From the NCBI GenBank assembly GCA_032718475.1, contig JAUCBJ010005855.1, forward strand, positions 1 through 64,000: a stretch of 64,000 nucleotides of DNA, in the 5' to 3' direction. The notes under the pieces are model-generated. The model was not told where the DNA came from. It searched no databases and saw only the letters and a program-made list of their open reading frames with translations. Each line of letters opens with the position of its first letter. The first letter of the stretch is position 1. This document shows, one piece after another, positions 38,541 through 48,369 of this stretch. The stretch comes from Nemertoderma westbladi (Eukaryota > Xenacoelomorpha > Nemertodermatida > Nemertodermatidae). A program made the translations under genes and the position numbers.

Positions 38541-40475
38541 CTAAGGCTTCGCCAACTTCGTGCTGCGCGAAGGCCCCACTTCGTGTATATTAAAGGGTTT
38601 ACGGAAGGCGTTCAGTTTAACCATGTGATCGAGATGTTTCTGCAGGGGTTCGATTTCTGTAACATCGAGCAGATTAACTAGAGGTAGAAAATCCATACTG
38701 CAGGCGGGATCCTCAGGTTTCATCACGTACTGTTGAACGAGGAGAATGAAGTCCGGATGGTCCTGAATCCCATAGAACGGGGGATGGAGAGGACGTCTTT
38801 CCAGATTCTTATCTCGGATCAGTGACTTGATTTGGTCAGTTCGGCCAAGGGGAGCGATAATCCACTCGTCGTCAGTTTTGTCGAGAAAGGGCTCAACAAT
38901 GTGGGTTTCCAGCATTGGAGCATCGGCGACCAGGTTAGGGTTGGAGATGTCGGTGTCGAAAGGTATCGTTCGGGTTTGACTGTAAGCGACACCGAAACGC
39001 TTTACAGACCCAGACGGATGAGCTTGCGCATTACCTTGGAACCCTTCCATAAGAGTTTGGACCGCGGGTTGGACCAAGGAAACTAGCTCGCGCTCGTCGT
39101 TTAAACGTTCACGCTCCGTCTGTTCCTCTTCTTCACGAAGACGTTGGCTTTCTTTTAAGGCATCTGCAAGGAAAATAGCCTTTCCTCTTTCGATTTCCTC
39201 TTGGATGAGGCGGACTTTGGACTCAAACTCTGGGAGTCGCATCCGTCGGATGACATCAAGTTTACCGGATAACTTGATTGGGTCATCAACACCGATAGAG
39301 TTTCGTAGGGAGTCCAGAAACTCAGTAACTAGATAGTTACGATTGACGTTGGAGGTCCCGGCGAAGGTGAGGGGGGAGGTCCACATGGATTGCTCACGCT
39401 GTAGCAGACTGCCACGGCCGATACTGATCATAGAGGGTTGGAGTGGGGTCGGCTCTTCCTCTTGGTAGCGGGGAGCTATCTGTTCCTCCATGACAAGGTC
39501 TCGGAAATACATGTACATGGTTTCGGAGAAGCGAGGATCGGTCGGGGATAGTGTCATGGGTTTTACCATGGGTAACATCGGGCCGGGAGAAAACTCCGGA
39601 ACGCGGATCATAGGTTTACGTACTCTCTGTAGACCACGTAACCGTTTCTCATCAACATTAAATCGATTTTCCTCAAACCCACCGTACGAGTACTTGACGT
39701 AACTATGGCGGGGACATCGCCAATGGGGATGGTTCGCAGGCATAGTGGAGACTTGTTGGTTGGGATGCGGGCATTGACCACACAAGTACCAGAGCCAAAA
39801 GCCAGTTTTACTCGGAGATGGGGACTTCACACCAGATTTGCAGTATTCTTCCATGTCGTAGAAGGAGTCGGGGAGGACAGGGAGCGGGCAGCCCTCAGTA
39901 AGGTACATCATGGTGTGATAGAGTCGTTTGATCTCCTTAACTGGATCAGGATGAACGCCTCTGGGGTAGAGAGTTTGTAAATCCTGTTGGCTAGCGACCT
40001 TTAGGTATGTCTCACGAAGGAATATAACATAGTCCTCAAACCGGAAGAGATGAAAAGAGTTCTCTGTATCGTCATCCGCAACATCAACACGAATCTGGTA
40101 GTCGCGTTGAGTTTGAATCTCGTTTCTACATTGCCGCTCAACTTGAAGTTTGAACATCTTCATGTCCCATTCAACGTGTTGGTCATCAATGTCCCGTAAG
40201 TCCATAGGGTGACCAGTAGTGAGGAAGCTGTTATAACTCCCATCGCGTTTGGTGTATTTGAGAATAAACTCACGATATTGTTGTTCGATGTCGCGCTGTT
40301 CGGGGTTCATCAGCGGTTCGATGTAGCTTCCCGAAGGATCCATACGCGGTTCCATACTTTGGGCGAGCTGAGTGGATTCGCCGGTATAGTCAGCTATCAT
40401 CGTATCCATCATCTCCGAATGTTGTCCCCGAGAACGTCGCTTTACGGAGGGGGGTGTCTTTGAAGATCGAGACAT
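38541..40475 (-). CDS. BEL-2 post-integrase protein, N-terminal part (novel domain)
   Basis: 644 residues from ATG 40475, intact over its whole length. The last few residues (TKLAKP) come from the inserted MITE. A block near residues 165-270 (LYPRGVHPDPVKEIKRLYHTMMYL, PLPVLPDSFYDM, LCGQCPHPNQ, RCPRHSYVKYSYGGFE) matches the BEL-1 protein at 28753-29913. The rest is acidic/basic with a helical Glu/Arg stretch near residues 440-470. I recognise no named family. It lies downstream of the BEL-2 integrase, as in BEL-1, which supports one gene order for both elements. Confidence 0.7.
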   Translation of the reverse strand: MSRSSKTPPSVKRRSRGQHSEMMDTMIADYTGESTQLAQSMEPRMDPSGSYIEPLMNPEQRDIEQQYREFILKYTKRDGSYNSFLTTGHPMDLRDIDDQHVEWDMKMFKLQVERQCRNEIQTQRDYQIRVDVADDDTENSFHLFRFEDYVIFLRETYLKVASQQDLQTLYPRGVHPDPVKEIKRLYHTMMYLTEGCPLPVLPDSFYDMEEYCKSGVKSPSPSKTGFWLWYLCGQCPHPNQQVSTMPANHPHWRCPRHSYVKYSYGGFEENRFNVDEKRLRGLQRVRKPMIRVPEFSPGPMLPMVKPMTLSPTDPRFSETMYMYFRDLVMEEQIAPRYQEEEPTPLQPSMISIGRGSLLQREQSMWTSPLTFAGTSNVNRNYLVTEFLDSLRNSIGVDDPIKLSGKLDVIRRMRLPEFESKVRLIQEEIERGKAIFLADALKESQRLREEEEQTERERLNDERELVSLVQPAVQTLMEGFQGNAQAHPSGSVKRFGVAYSQTRTIPFDTDISNPNLVADAPMLETHIVEPFLDKTDDEWIIAPLGRTDQIKSLIRDKNLERRPLHPPFYGIQDHPDFILLVQQYVMKPEDPACSMDFLPLVNLLDVTEIEPLQKHLDHMVKLNAFRKPFNIHEVGPSRSTKLAKP

Positions 40476-41715
40476 TATGAGTTCGAGTAGATGAGTTTAT
40501 ATACGGGGTAGGTGAGCGTCATCGCCCCAAAAGCGCCGAGACACGCCGCGGCGCAGTCCCTGGTCAATCCCTTATGGCGAGAATCGAGTTTGCAACTACC
40601 AGCGGTACCGAAATATCGTGGCTAAATGCTAAACTCTTTTAAAGCCAGGGATACGGGGGACTGGCCCGGAGCCATCACTGATCTACTGCGACTATAGTAT
40701 CTATGGATGGTTGGACAATTGTGTATACCGTAAATCTCACACTATTTATGGGTCTTTCACTCTATTTAGCTTAATTTGGTGCTTATATGTGCACTTTTGG
40801 CTAACATTCGTTCAAAATAGGGTTCAGAAACGCTTAACTTTAAACATTTACCAGAATGTCACTGTTTTATGTATGATAACAATATTACCTCTCCCATACA
40901 AGCTGTGTTAAGCAATTGCATTTACAGTTGTACGAGTTCTAACTATGTTTCCTGGGAAACATGTTGTTTTATTGTTATTTAATTAATTGTTCCGTGACAT
41001 ATTGATAAATAGAAATTAGAATGCTCACCTCTCACACTTATTTCACATTAGTAACTACAGTAATAGTTATTTGGGCATTTATGGCGATATTAAATTTAAT
41101 TGTTATTATTAATTATTATTTATTTGAATTTAATTTCGTAAAATTTTTTGAAAAAATGCATATTTCTATGCCTGTAACGTCGCACAATTCGCTTCCACGA
41201 TTGAGTATTGTCGTTAGTAATTAGTCACTTATTTTGAATTATTTAAGTTTTAAGTCAAATAATTTACTGTTAAATTAAATTGTTGCACATGCAGCTGTTC
41301 ATATACAACGTACAATTAACAGAAGTAGGTTTTGTTGCTACCGTGCACTGTAGTCTAATACTAATACCCACATTATACCAAGTGGTTGATAATAATTACA
41401 CACTCAATCATAACCTACTACAAGACGTTACTCAAGCTTGTATGTTAGACTGCTTGGTCTAACTCTCTGTTGCGCGTAGTTACCAGAACGTTCCCTTGCC
41501 AGTTATAATAAACAAAGGCGTCTGATGGGTCAGTTGAAATAGTGTACCTTTGGTTTAGGTGTAGCTCTCCAAATAGCTAGTTCAACTGAGCGTACCAAAC
41601 CATCATTCCCTTGATGATTTTCTGTTATCAGGCCTGTTTCCCAGTTTTTTCTAGGTTGGTCTTGATCCACTAAGAAAACAATATCGCTGACTGACACATT
41701 TTCCTTCTTAGAAAA
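40476..41715. other. Spacer between BEL-2 integrase and its downstream gene
   Basis: AT-rich. Short frames at 40711-41462 look like chance. It corresponds in position to the 0.74-kb spacer of BEL-1 (28016-28752). Confidence 0.5.
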
Positions 41716-42611
41716 TCATTTGGTTCTGAGCTGGACCGATGGTAAGTAGTGTCTTTCAAAATGTGTAGCAAATCGACGAGATAATAATTGCATCATTTGC
41801 CAGGTGCGTCTCAGCAGCTCATCACCGTCCTGTGGTGTGGATTTCGGTAACATCGTTAATGGTTTTCTCAGCATAAAATGGGATGGTGTTAGTGGCTCCA
41901 TGGCTTGTGGATTAGATGAAACAGGTAAGAGGGGCCTATCATTTAAATAAATCGCTATTTCCTCTAAGAGAGTTCGGAGTAGCTCATTGGTTAGATAGGC
42001 TTTACATGGAATGATATGGTGGAACGCGATCTTCGTGCTCTTAATTAGTCGTTCCCAACTTCCACCCCACCAAGGCGCATCGGCTGCATTAAACGTCCAT
42101 GTTGATGCCGATACCCTTAGGTGTTCTTCTAGGGCTAGCTGGTGATCGTTCCAATCGGCTATGAATTTAGTGATTTCCTTGTTGGTGCCCATAAAATTCG
42201 TTTCCTGGTCGGATCTCATAGTGCGGCTGGTACCAGTCGACCGATTTGTCTTCTCAGGCAAAGGATAAAACTTTTCATTGACATATCGTTAACCATATCC
42301 AAGTAAATGGCTCGAAAAGTCATGCAAACAAAGATGACACGCCATCTTTTCACCATTGTACGGGCGCGCTTGACTTCGATGGTTCTGAAGAGATCTACGC
42401 CGGTGTGGGTGAACGGGGGTTGGTAACATTTGACTCTTTCCCTAGGGAGCGCCGCTTCTAGTTGAGTCATCAGCTTGCTATAAATCCTTTTGCAAGGTAT
42501 ACAGTTTCGTAATATTTGGTTGAGAGCTGCGCGGGTGTGTACCAGGTAGTATCGCGTTCTGATCTCGCTTAATATGTTCCCTCCCGGCGTGATAGAGACG
42601 GTAGTGAACAT
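41716..42611 (-). pseudogene. BEL-2 integrase, frameshifted
   Basis: Two overlapping frames (42611-42216 and 42261-41716). The first has the end of the zinc-binding region (NQILRNCIPCKRIY), HTGVDLFRTIE with the first catalytic Asp, and VIFVCMTFRAIYLD. The second has SDQETNFMGTNKE with the second Asp and APWWGGSWERLIKS with the Glu. The frameshift is near 42240. The residues match BEL integrase but the sequence is far from BEL-1, so BEL-2 is a different lineage. Confidence 0.8.
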
Positions 42612-43464
42612 CCTGTATCAACTTGATTTGAATTTCCGGGTCGAATATTAGTATGGGAAACATAGTATCTCTAGAGATCGGAGCGTTAGTAAGGCGACCT
42701 CCAACTCGAATAAAACCATTGATCATTATACTGGAGAATTTGTCTGCTAATGGAGTTAGGGGGTCAACACTGAGCTGGTTATATTTCTCAGGCTTCTCCA
42801 GTCTTTGTGAAACTCTTAATAAGTGAAAATTTGATTTATCTACTTCATTAGCAGTTAAGCCTATCATAGGTATGGTCTTAGCTCTGTATCTATAGTGGAA
42901 GAGTTGTTTCAGTATGGTTACAGCCCTACGCATTTTATTCCACGAGCTATAATGGTTCATGGCTCGACATATTAGCAGGGATAAGCCCATGTCCACATTT
43001 GGTAACAGTAGTTGGTCAGTGGATTTTTCAGGGTCATTAACGGCAGTTTTGGGCTGGAAATCAATATTCGGGGGAAGGTTTGGAATTTGACTACCAGTTT
43101 TGTTTACATAGTTGTTGGTTGCTATGTCAACAGGCTTAAAAAGCTTTGACTTAGAGGGCCTGGTTTTTGGCTTAACTATTTCTAGACCCTTGACTTGCCT
43201 CATTTCCTCCGGGGTAATATGAGGAGTCCATTGGTCTTTCGGTTTGGAAAGGAAATCGGGCTCATTCAACCAACATGTTGAATTTAAAAGGTCAGTAGGT
43301 GTCGCACCACGGGAGGGTATGTCAGCCGGGTTTTGAGGTCCGGGGATGTACCTCCATTGGTCTAACTTGGTGCGGTTGAGTATTATTGATACTCGGTTTG
43401 TAATGTATACGCTAAAACCGCAGACGGTGTCAAATATTCCCACACTATGGCTGCGTCTGTCCAT
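42478..43464 (-). pseudogene. BEL-2 RNase H end and RH-IN linker
   Basis: 328 residues with DQWRYIPGPQNPADIPSRGA (end of RNase H) and LNEPDFLSKPKDQW, then a linker without the Asp-Pro-Ser repeat of BEL-1. It reaches the His-containing start of integrase (HYRLYHAGREH) before frameshifting. Confidence 0.75.
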
Positions 43465-43986
43465 AAAACGGTTCTAGATATTACAAAGACGGTCTCGTCC
43501 AGGATATTTTTGGCAACAGTAGTTGCAAACAGTGCGGCCTTTAGTTCATCTCTCGTCACTGTTAAATCTTTGCTTTTTATCAAAGATTTGGACGCGGCTA
43601 GGGACACCCGAGTATCTTGTGGTGTAGTGACCCTATAATAGGCTATGATACCAATGCCCTTGTCACTAGCGTCCCCGAACATGTGTAATTGGTACATGTG
43701 CGATGGCAGAGCATTAGGGAAATAAGCTCTGGGTACCCGGAAGTTTTCAATGTTGGGTAGGGCATATTCCCACTTGAGCCAGTTATCTAGCAGATCTCCT
43801 GCTAGAGGTTCATCCCACGTGAGATTGTGGTCCCACATAGATTTAACTATCTGCCTAGCTTTCACAATGACAGGAATTATAAAGCCTATAGGGTCAAACA
43901 GAGTACTCAATATATTGAGGCAAATACGTTTGGTACTTATGCCTGGAGGTCTAGTTTGAACTTTAAAGAACATTTCATCCCGTTGT
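43383..43986 (-). pseudogene. BEL-2 RT-RNase H region downstream of the LINE insertion
   Basis: Reading from the insertion edge (SWDTQRDEMFFKVQTRPPG) it has NILSTLFDPIGFI, LHMFGDASDKGIGIIAYYR (RNase H first Asp), TRDELKAALFATT (Glu) and VLWTDAAIVWEYL (Asp). A frameshift near 43400 joins it to the next segment. Bases above 43995 in this frame belong to the LINE and are not BEL-2. Confidence 0.8.
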
Positions 43987-43993
43987 GTGTCCC

Positions 43994-45376
43994 ATGAAAA
44001 CAAATAAGTTGGTGCCAGTTCCCAAGAAGGGCAACCTAACACTCTATGGTTCTTTTCGGGGAATCTCATTGATCTCGATTGCTGCAAAACTATACAATAG
44101 AATTCTATTAAATCGCATCAGGGATCCCATTGAGAGACTGCTACGTGGAAATCAGAATGGGTTCCGTAAAGGTCGTGGGACCATGGAGCCCATTTTGGCA
44201 CTTAGAAGGATAATTGAAGAGTTATCAAAAAAGAAAGACAGGCATCTGGCTGTTATCTTTGTTGACTTCTTCAAGGCCTTTGATTCAGTCTCTCGCTCAC
44301 GTATGTTCAGCATACTTTCATTATATGGGATTCCTGATGAAATTATTGCAGCAATCAGATCAGTATACGATGGTTCGACAACATTTGTGTCTACTGTTGA
44401 TGGTGACACAGAACCATTTGAAGTGTTATGGGGCGTCCTCCAAGGAGACACACTTGCACCATTCTTGTTCATTATTGTGGTTGACTATGTTCTACGCATG
44501 TCCTTAGATCATCATAATGATGATGGGGTGATGATAACTCCACCTACTGGCTCCAGAAGTCGAGGAAATCCTGCCAAGTACCTAACTGATCTAGACTTTG
44601 CTGATGACTTAGGAGTACTCTCAGAATCATTAGAGGGAGCCCAGCGGCTCCTCAGCTCATTAGAACATGCTGCTTCTAGTGTTGGTCTTTTTATTAACTC
44701 CAGAAAGACCAAAATTCTGACAGTTAACTTTGAAAGTCCTCAGCAAGTCTCTGATCGGATGAGCATAAGCTCAAAGGATGGTATGCTTGAGCATGTGGAC
44801 GACTTCTGTTACCTGGGATCATGGATCCGGAAGTCAGGTGAGGACCTTCGAATACGTAAGGGAAAGGCATGGGCAGCCTTGAATAGGCTTTCCAGGATTT
44901 GGAAGTCACCTAGAATTAATCGGAAACTTAAGGTCCGATTATTTAGAGCAGCAGTAGTTCCAGTACTCCTCTACGGGAGTCCATGCTGGGCTCTAACTGC
45001 TGAGGACACCAAATCTCTGGATGGCACATTCACAAGAATGCTACGCCGGGTACATTGTGTCAAGTACAATGCACACATCTCCAACCAGACACTATATAAC
45101 ATTGGAGGTGTCTCATTGGTTCCCCCAAGCTTGACACTAGAACAAAATCGCCTCCGCTTTGCAGGACATTGCTTTCGCCGTGAGGACCAGCCAGTGCATA
45201 ATCTTGTACTTTGGCAGCCTCATGGAGTGAATAAGCATGGTGGACAGCCCATGACTTTCTTGAGACGCATCTTAAAGGACACTGGCCTTAAAGATGCGGA
45301 TGATCTAGCAAATGTCATGGGTGATAGGGAGTTGTGGCGGTGCAATTTTGTTGATAAGCCGGCACAGCATTCTTAA
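43994..45376 (+). CDS. LINE reverse transcriptase, C-terminal portion, open frame
   Basis: About 460 residues with no internal stop. RT blocks: GNQNGFRKGRGTMEPI, LAVIFVDFFKAFDSVSR, GVLQGDTLAPFLFIIVVDYVL, LDFADDLGVLSES (catalytic FADD) and GLFINSRKTKILTVN. A C-terminal region follows with LYGSPCWALT and RLRFAGHCFRR. This layout is common in RTE-, CR1- or I-like non-LTR elements; I cannot assign the clade. The ATG at 43994 lies on the insertion edge and is not the natural start. An unbroken frame implies a young insertion. Confidence 0.85.
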   Translation: MKTNKLVPVPKKGNLTLYGSFRGISLISIAAKLYNRILLNRIRDPIERLLRGNQNGFRKGRGTMEPILALRRIIEELSKKKDRHLAVIFVDFFKAFDSVSRSRMFSILSLYGIPDEIIAAIRSVYDGSTTFVSTVDGDTEPFEVLWGVLQGDTLAPFLFIIVVDYVLRMSLDHHNDDGVMITPPTGSRSRGNPAKYLTDLDFADDLGVLSESLEGAQRLLSSLEHAASSVGLFINSRKTKILTVNFESPQQVSDRMSISSKDGMLEHVDDFCYLGSWIRKSGEDLRIRKGKAWAALNRLSRIWKSPRINRKLKVRLFRAAVVPVLLYGSPCWALTAEDTKSLDGTFTRMLRRVHCVKYNAHISNQTLYNIGGVSLVPPSLTLEQNRLRFAGHCFRREDQPVHNLVLWQPHGVNKHGGQPMTFLRRILKDTGLKDADDLANVMGDRELWRCNFVDKPAQHS

Positions 45377-45417
45377 AAATGCAGCTGCAATGCAGCATGC
45401 CGATGCTAGTAGTAGTA
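43996..45417 (+). mobile_element. 5'-truncated LINE inserted in BEL-2 pol
   Basis: A 1.42-kb insert on the opposite strand to BEL-2, flanked by a 9-bp target duplication GTGTCCCAT (43987-43995 and 45418-45426). It starts inside the RT coding region, so it is 5'-truncated. It ends in a short TAG-repeat tail (about 45404-45417), as in LINEs that use simple-repeat tails. Confidence 0.88.
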
Positions 45418-45426
45418 GTGTCCCAT

Positions 45427-46253
45427 CTAAGGCCAAGAGTCTTGGTTGCTGGCAAGTCGTCAGTGCTATGGTCTAAGTCGTGGCTGCCTCTTTCCGCTTT
45501 GGGAATGGTGGACAGGAATTCCCGGGAGTTACTGGTGAACTTAGTTTGGCGGAAGCCACCTTTCTTCAGACAATCAACTGTTCCCTTAGCAACGGACACA
45601 GCTTCCTGTACAGTGGGCACGGAATGTAAATTATCGTCCATATAGATGTTTTGTTTAATGTTTTTGATTACTCCAGATTCATATAAATGTCTATTGTCTT
45701 CTGCCGTGCGAGAAACAATATGGCAGGCATTCGAAGGACTGGATATTAGCCCAAAGGCCTGTATATTCATCCAATACTCCTGAGGTGTTTTACTGGTATC
45801 TCCTCCAGGCCACCAGAGGAAACGTAAGCTGTCCTGATCCTCCTGTGTGACCTTGACTTGCAGGAACATTCCCTCAATATCAGGGGCAAAGGCAACATCG
45901 AATTGTTGTAAACGGATCAGTATTCCTGGAAGTGAACGCAGTAGATTGGGGCCGGCTAGTAATTGAGAGTTCAGCGATTGCCCCTTGTACAGAGCTGATC
46001 CGTCAAAAACTACTCGGACCTTGTCTGGTTTATCAGGTCTTTTCACGTAATGATGAGTGACATAATACGTGCGATCAGTATGGGGAGTATCAGGTGGCAC
46101 CTCAGTAGCATATCCTTCACTGATGGTTTTTGACATTTGTTCATTATACATCCTTAAAGCGTTGGGATCACCGTTTAAACGTCTCTTAAGTTGACTTAAA
46201 CGTTTCTCGGCCAAGACGCGGTTGTTCATTAACTTCACCGAGCCCTGTTTCAT
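45427..46253 (-). pseudogene. BEL-2 reverse transcriptase
   Basis: Contains YYVTHHYVKRPDKPDKVRVVFDG, VAFAPDIEGMFLQVKV, DSLRFLWWPGGD and the catalytic NIYMDDNLHS. It ends at the LINE target site in LGLRWD. The arrangement is that of BEL RT but the sequence is clearly divergent from BEL-1 (YMDD rather than YVDD). A stop at its upstream edge separates it from the protease segment. Confidence 0.85.
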
Positions 46254-46383
46254 ATCTACCTTCTACAGGGATTTAATGGGTGGTGGCATTTTTGATCTGT
46301 ATGGCTCGTTCTTCTTCGATGGATAGGGCTCTATCGTGAGAATTTTCTTCCATCTTTTGTTGATCCACCCAATTAGATATTTT

Positions 46384-47610
46384 TTATGTTAAAGCGGCGT
46401 TAGAGATATTTTTTTGCAATAAAATATCCCTATCCTCCTCGGTGTCTGTATAGTAGTTAGTTAATGGGGTCAATTCTGTTAGTAAACAGCGGGTGTAATC
46501 TCTGTATTCTAGCATTGTAATCGCTTCGTCTGTATTGAAGCGAGAGGTCGGTAGATCGTTATCGCTGGAGTCACTTGTATGGTCCGGAAATTTTGAAAAT
46601 TTTGTATTTATTCCAAAATCGGATCCTCCCTCCACGAATCTATCTGCTTCCATGATCCTGACGGGTTGTTGTGAACAGATGTAGTTAATAGAAAGGTCTT
46701 CAGAGTAAATATTATTAGTTAAAGTTTCATCATTGGTTGTTCTTTCATTTAAAGTCTTAATAGAAGGACCGGTACAGAACCATCCTATCCGCATTCTACC
46801 AGCGTATGTGGTCAATGGTGGAGGGGAACTGGGGAACTTTTCCAGAATTTCCATAGCCTCTGGTGCGTTCTGGCCGATCAATAATTGGACTCCTTGGCGG
46901 TCAAGTTTGTATCTCGGTATGTTGTTGTTTTTACAAAGTCGTTGCTGTCCCAATTGCTGCCCCAATCGCTGTCGTTGCTGGTGCCTGGCTTTTGCAAAAT
47001 TCTTTATGGCTACCATTTTAAAGTTATCTAGTTTACCCACATTATAGATGTCTATTGGGTCAGACAGTGAAACCTTGTAATAACGAGTTTGAATAACCGA
47101 TTGCCAAATTTGCATTACGCCCAAAAGATTTAATTTCATAGGGTGTCCATCGTTCTCGTCAAATAGTTCGATGGCAAGATCTTGGTCTATAAATTATCCT
47201 GAACTACCAGTGTCAAGTAAGGCGTTTACTATGATGTTGCAGTTGTTATAATGTAATCTTACTTGCAGAACGGGGAATTTGCGAACACCAATCGATTTTG
47301 GGCCGGATGTTTGCTGTGATATTTGTTCATCTGATGTTTGTTCTGGAGTGGTTGGCGACTCATAGGTGATGGCTTCATACACCATTACATGGTTGCAACT
47401 TTCATTATCGGTCGCAAAATCATCTGTGTCGAATTCTTGTTCCGAATATCCAGAAGAATCGTAGGGTGAATAATCAGTGAACTGAACTTTTGCTTCCATA
47501 TGCGGCACCATGTCTTTCTGATGTAAGATATAATGATGGTTGCCATTACATTTAATGCATTTATAAGTATCCTTTAGATAGCACCTGTTTCTGCTATGTC
47601 CGGGACACAA
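46384..47610 (-). pseudogene. BEL-2 zinc knuckle and aspartic protease region
   Basis: The upstream frame (47610-47194) has CPGHSRNRCY, YKCIKCNGNHHYILH (Cys/His cluster) and NALLDTGSSG, the protease active site (Asp-Thr-Gly, unlike Asp-Ser-Ala in BEL-1). The downstream frame (47139-46384) continues through YKLDRQGVQLLIGQNAPE and GRMRIGWFCTGP, typical of BEL protease-linker regions. A stop near 47190 separates them. Confidence 0.75.
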
Positions 47611-47802
47611 ACATAGGAAACATACTCTGAGTAAACCAGCCGTTTCTCTTCGTTTCTCGAGTTTTAACTTGATGAACTCAGGACATTGTGATAATCTATG
47701 GGACTCTTTACTACATAATGAACAGCCAGCATAAGTTACTGTCTTAATAATTGGTTTAAAAGATTTTACCTCAGTATGCGTTGCGTTTTGGGTTTTAAGA
47801 GT

Positions 47803-48369
47803 TCAAATCGGGGTACGGTCACGTGAGGGTCTATCTGATTGACCTTTGCGTCTAGGAGATGGAGATCTAGGGTCCATTCGCTGTTGCGTCGTACGTTTAG
47901 TATTATCCGATATATTATAGGAACTCTCATTTTCCTCTGATTCTTCTTCGCATGTGGACAAATCCGTTTGATAGACTCGCTCCCGACGTTTAGTTGTAGG
48001 ATTTTTGTTGACTTTTGGGTCTGTGTTGCGTTCACGGCGTTGAGTAATCATAAGTAACGAGGATTCGTAATCGAGGTATTTTAAGAAGTCCTTCATGCCC
48101 AGAGCTGGTTTGTTATTAAGTTGCGCATTCAATACGTTACGATCCCATTGTGTGGATACACTGCCTTTAGGAAGAGATGTAGAAATCATACCAACAACGA
48201 CCGGGGTATCATAATATTCGTGTTTATCCAGCCAATCAAGTTGTCTGCAGATTTCTTTAATCTCGTCCACAAATTCAATCATTTCAGTACTTATCACACG
48301 ATTGCGATTAACCAACTTTCGATACAGATATTGCGCTACAGATGCCTCATCTCCGTATCTCTCATGCAA
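47803..48369 (-). pseudogene. BEL-2 gag C-terminal fragment
   Basis: 188 residues: YGDEASVAQYLYRKLVNRN, EIKEICRQLDWL, VVVGMISTSLPKG, MKDFLKYLDYESSL, then an Arg/Ser/Pro-rich basic tail. The position before the zinc knuckle and the helical pattern fit a DUF1759-type BEL gag. A second frame (48035-47766) overlaps by frameshift. The N-terminal part of gag is not recognisable upstream. Confidence 0.6.

Larger units (their letters stand above)
38067..38562. mobile_element. MITE-like element with ~70-bp terminal inverted repeats
   Basis: The left end CACGAAGTTGGCGGAGCCTT (38067) and its reverse complement at the right end (to 38562) continue as near-perfect inverted repeats through TTAGCGAATTGACAC, GGGGGTGGGTCAATTTATGC and AAATAGTTGTCGTCGT. 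The 496-bp element has no coding. It contains a CGT microsatellite (38133-38182) and two copies of CCGCTAGAGGGCC. It splits the BEL-2 post-integrase gene, whose frame reads up to both edges. I could not fix a target duplication; a 3-bp CGC is possible. Confidence 0.85.

Noticed and set aside
40711-41462. Three small plus-strand frames
   Set aside because: 60-68 residues in AT-rich spacer with no motif or repeat support.
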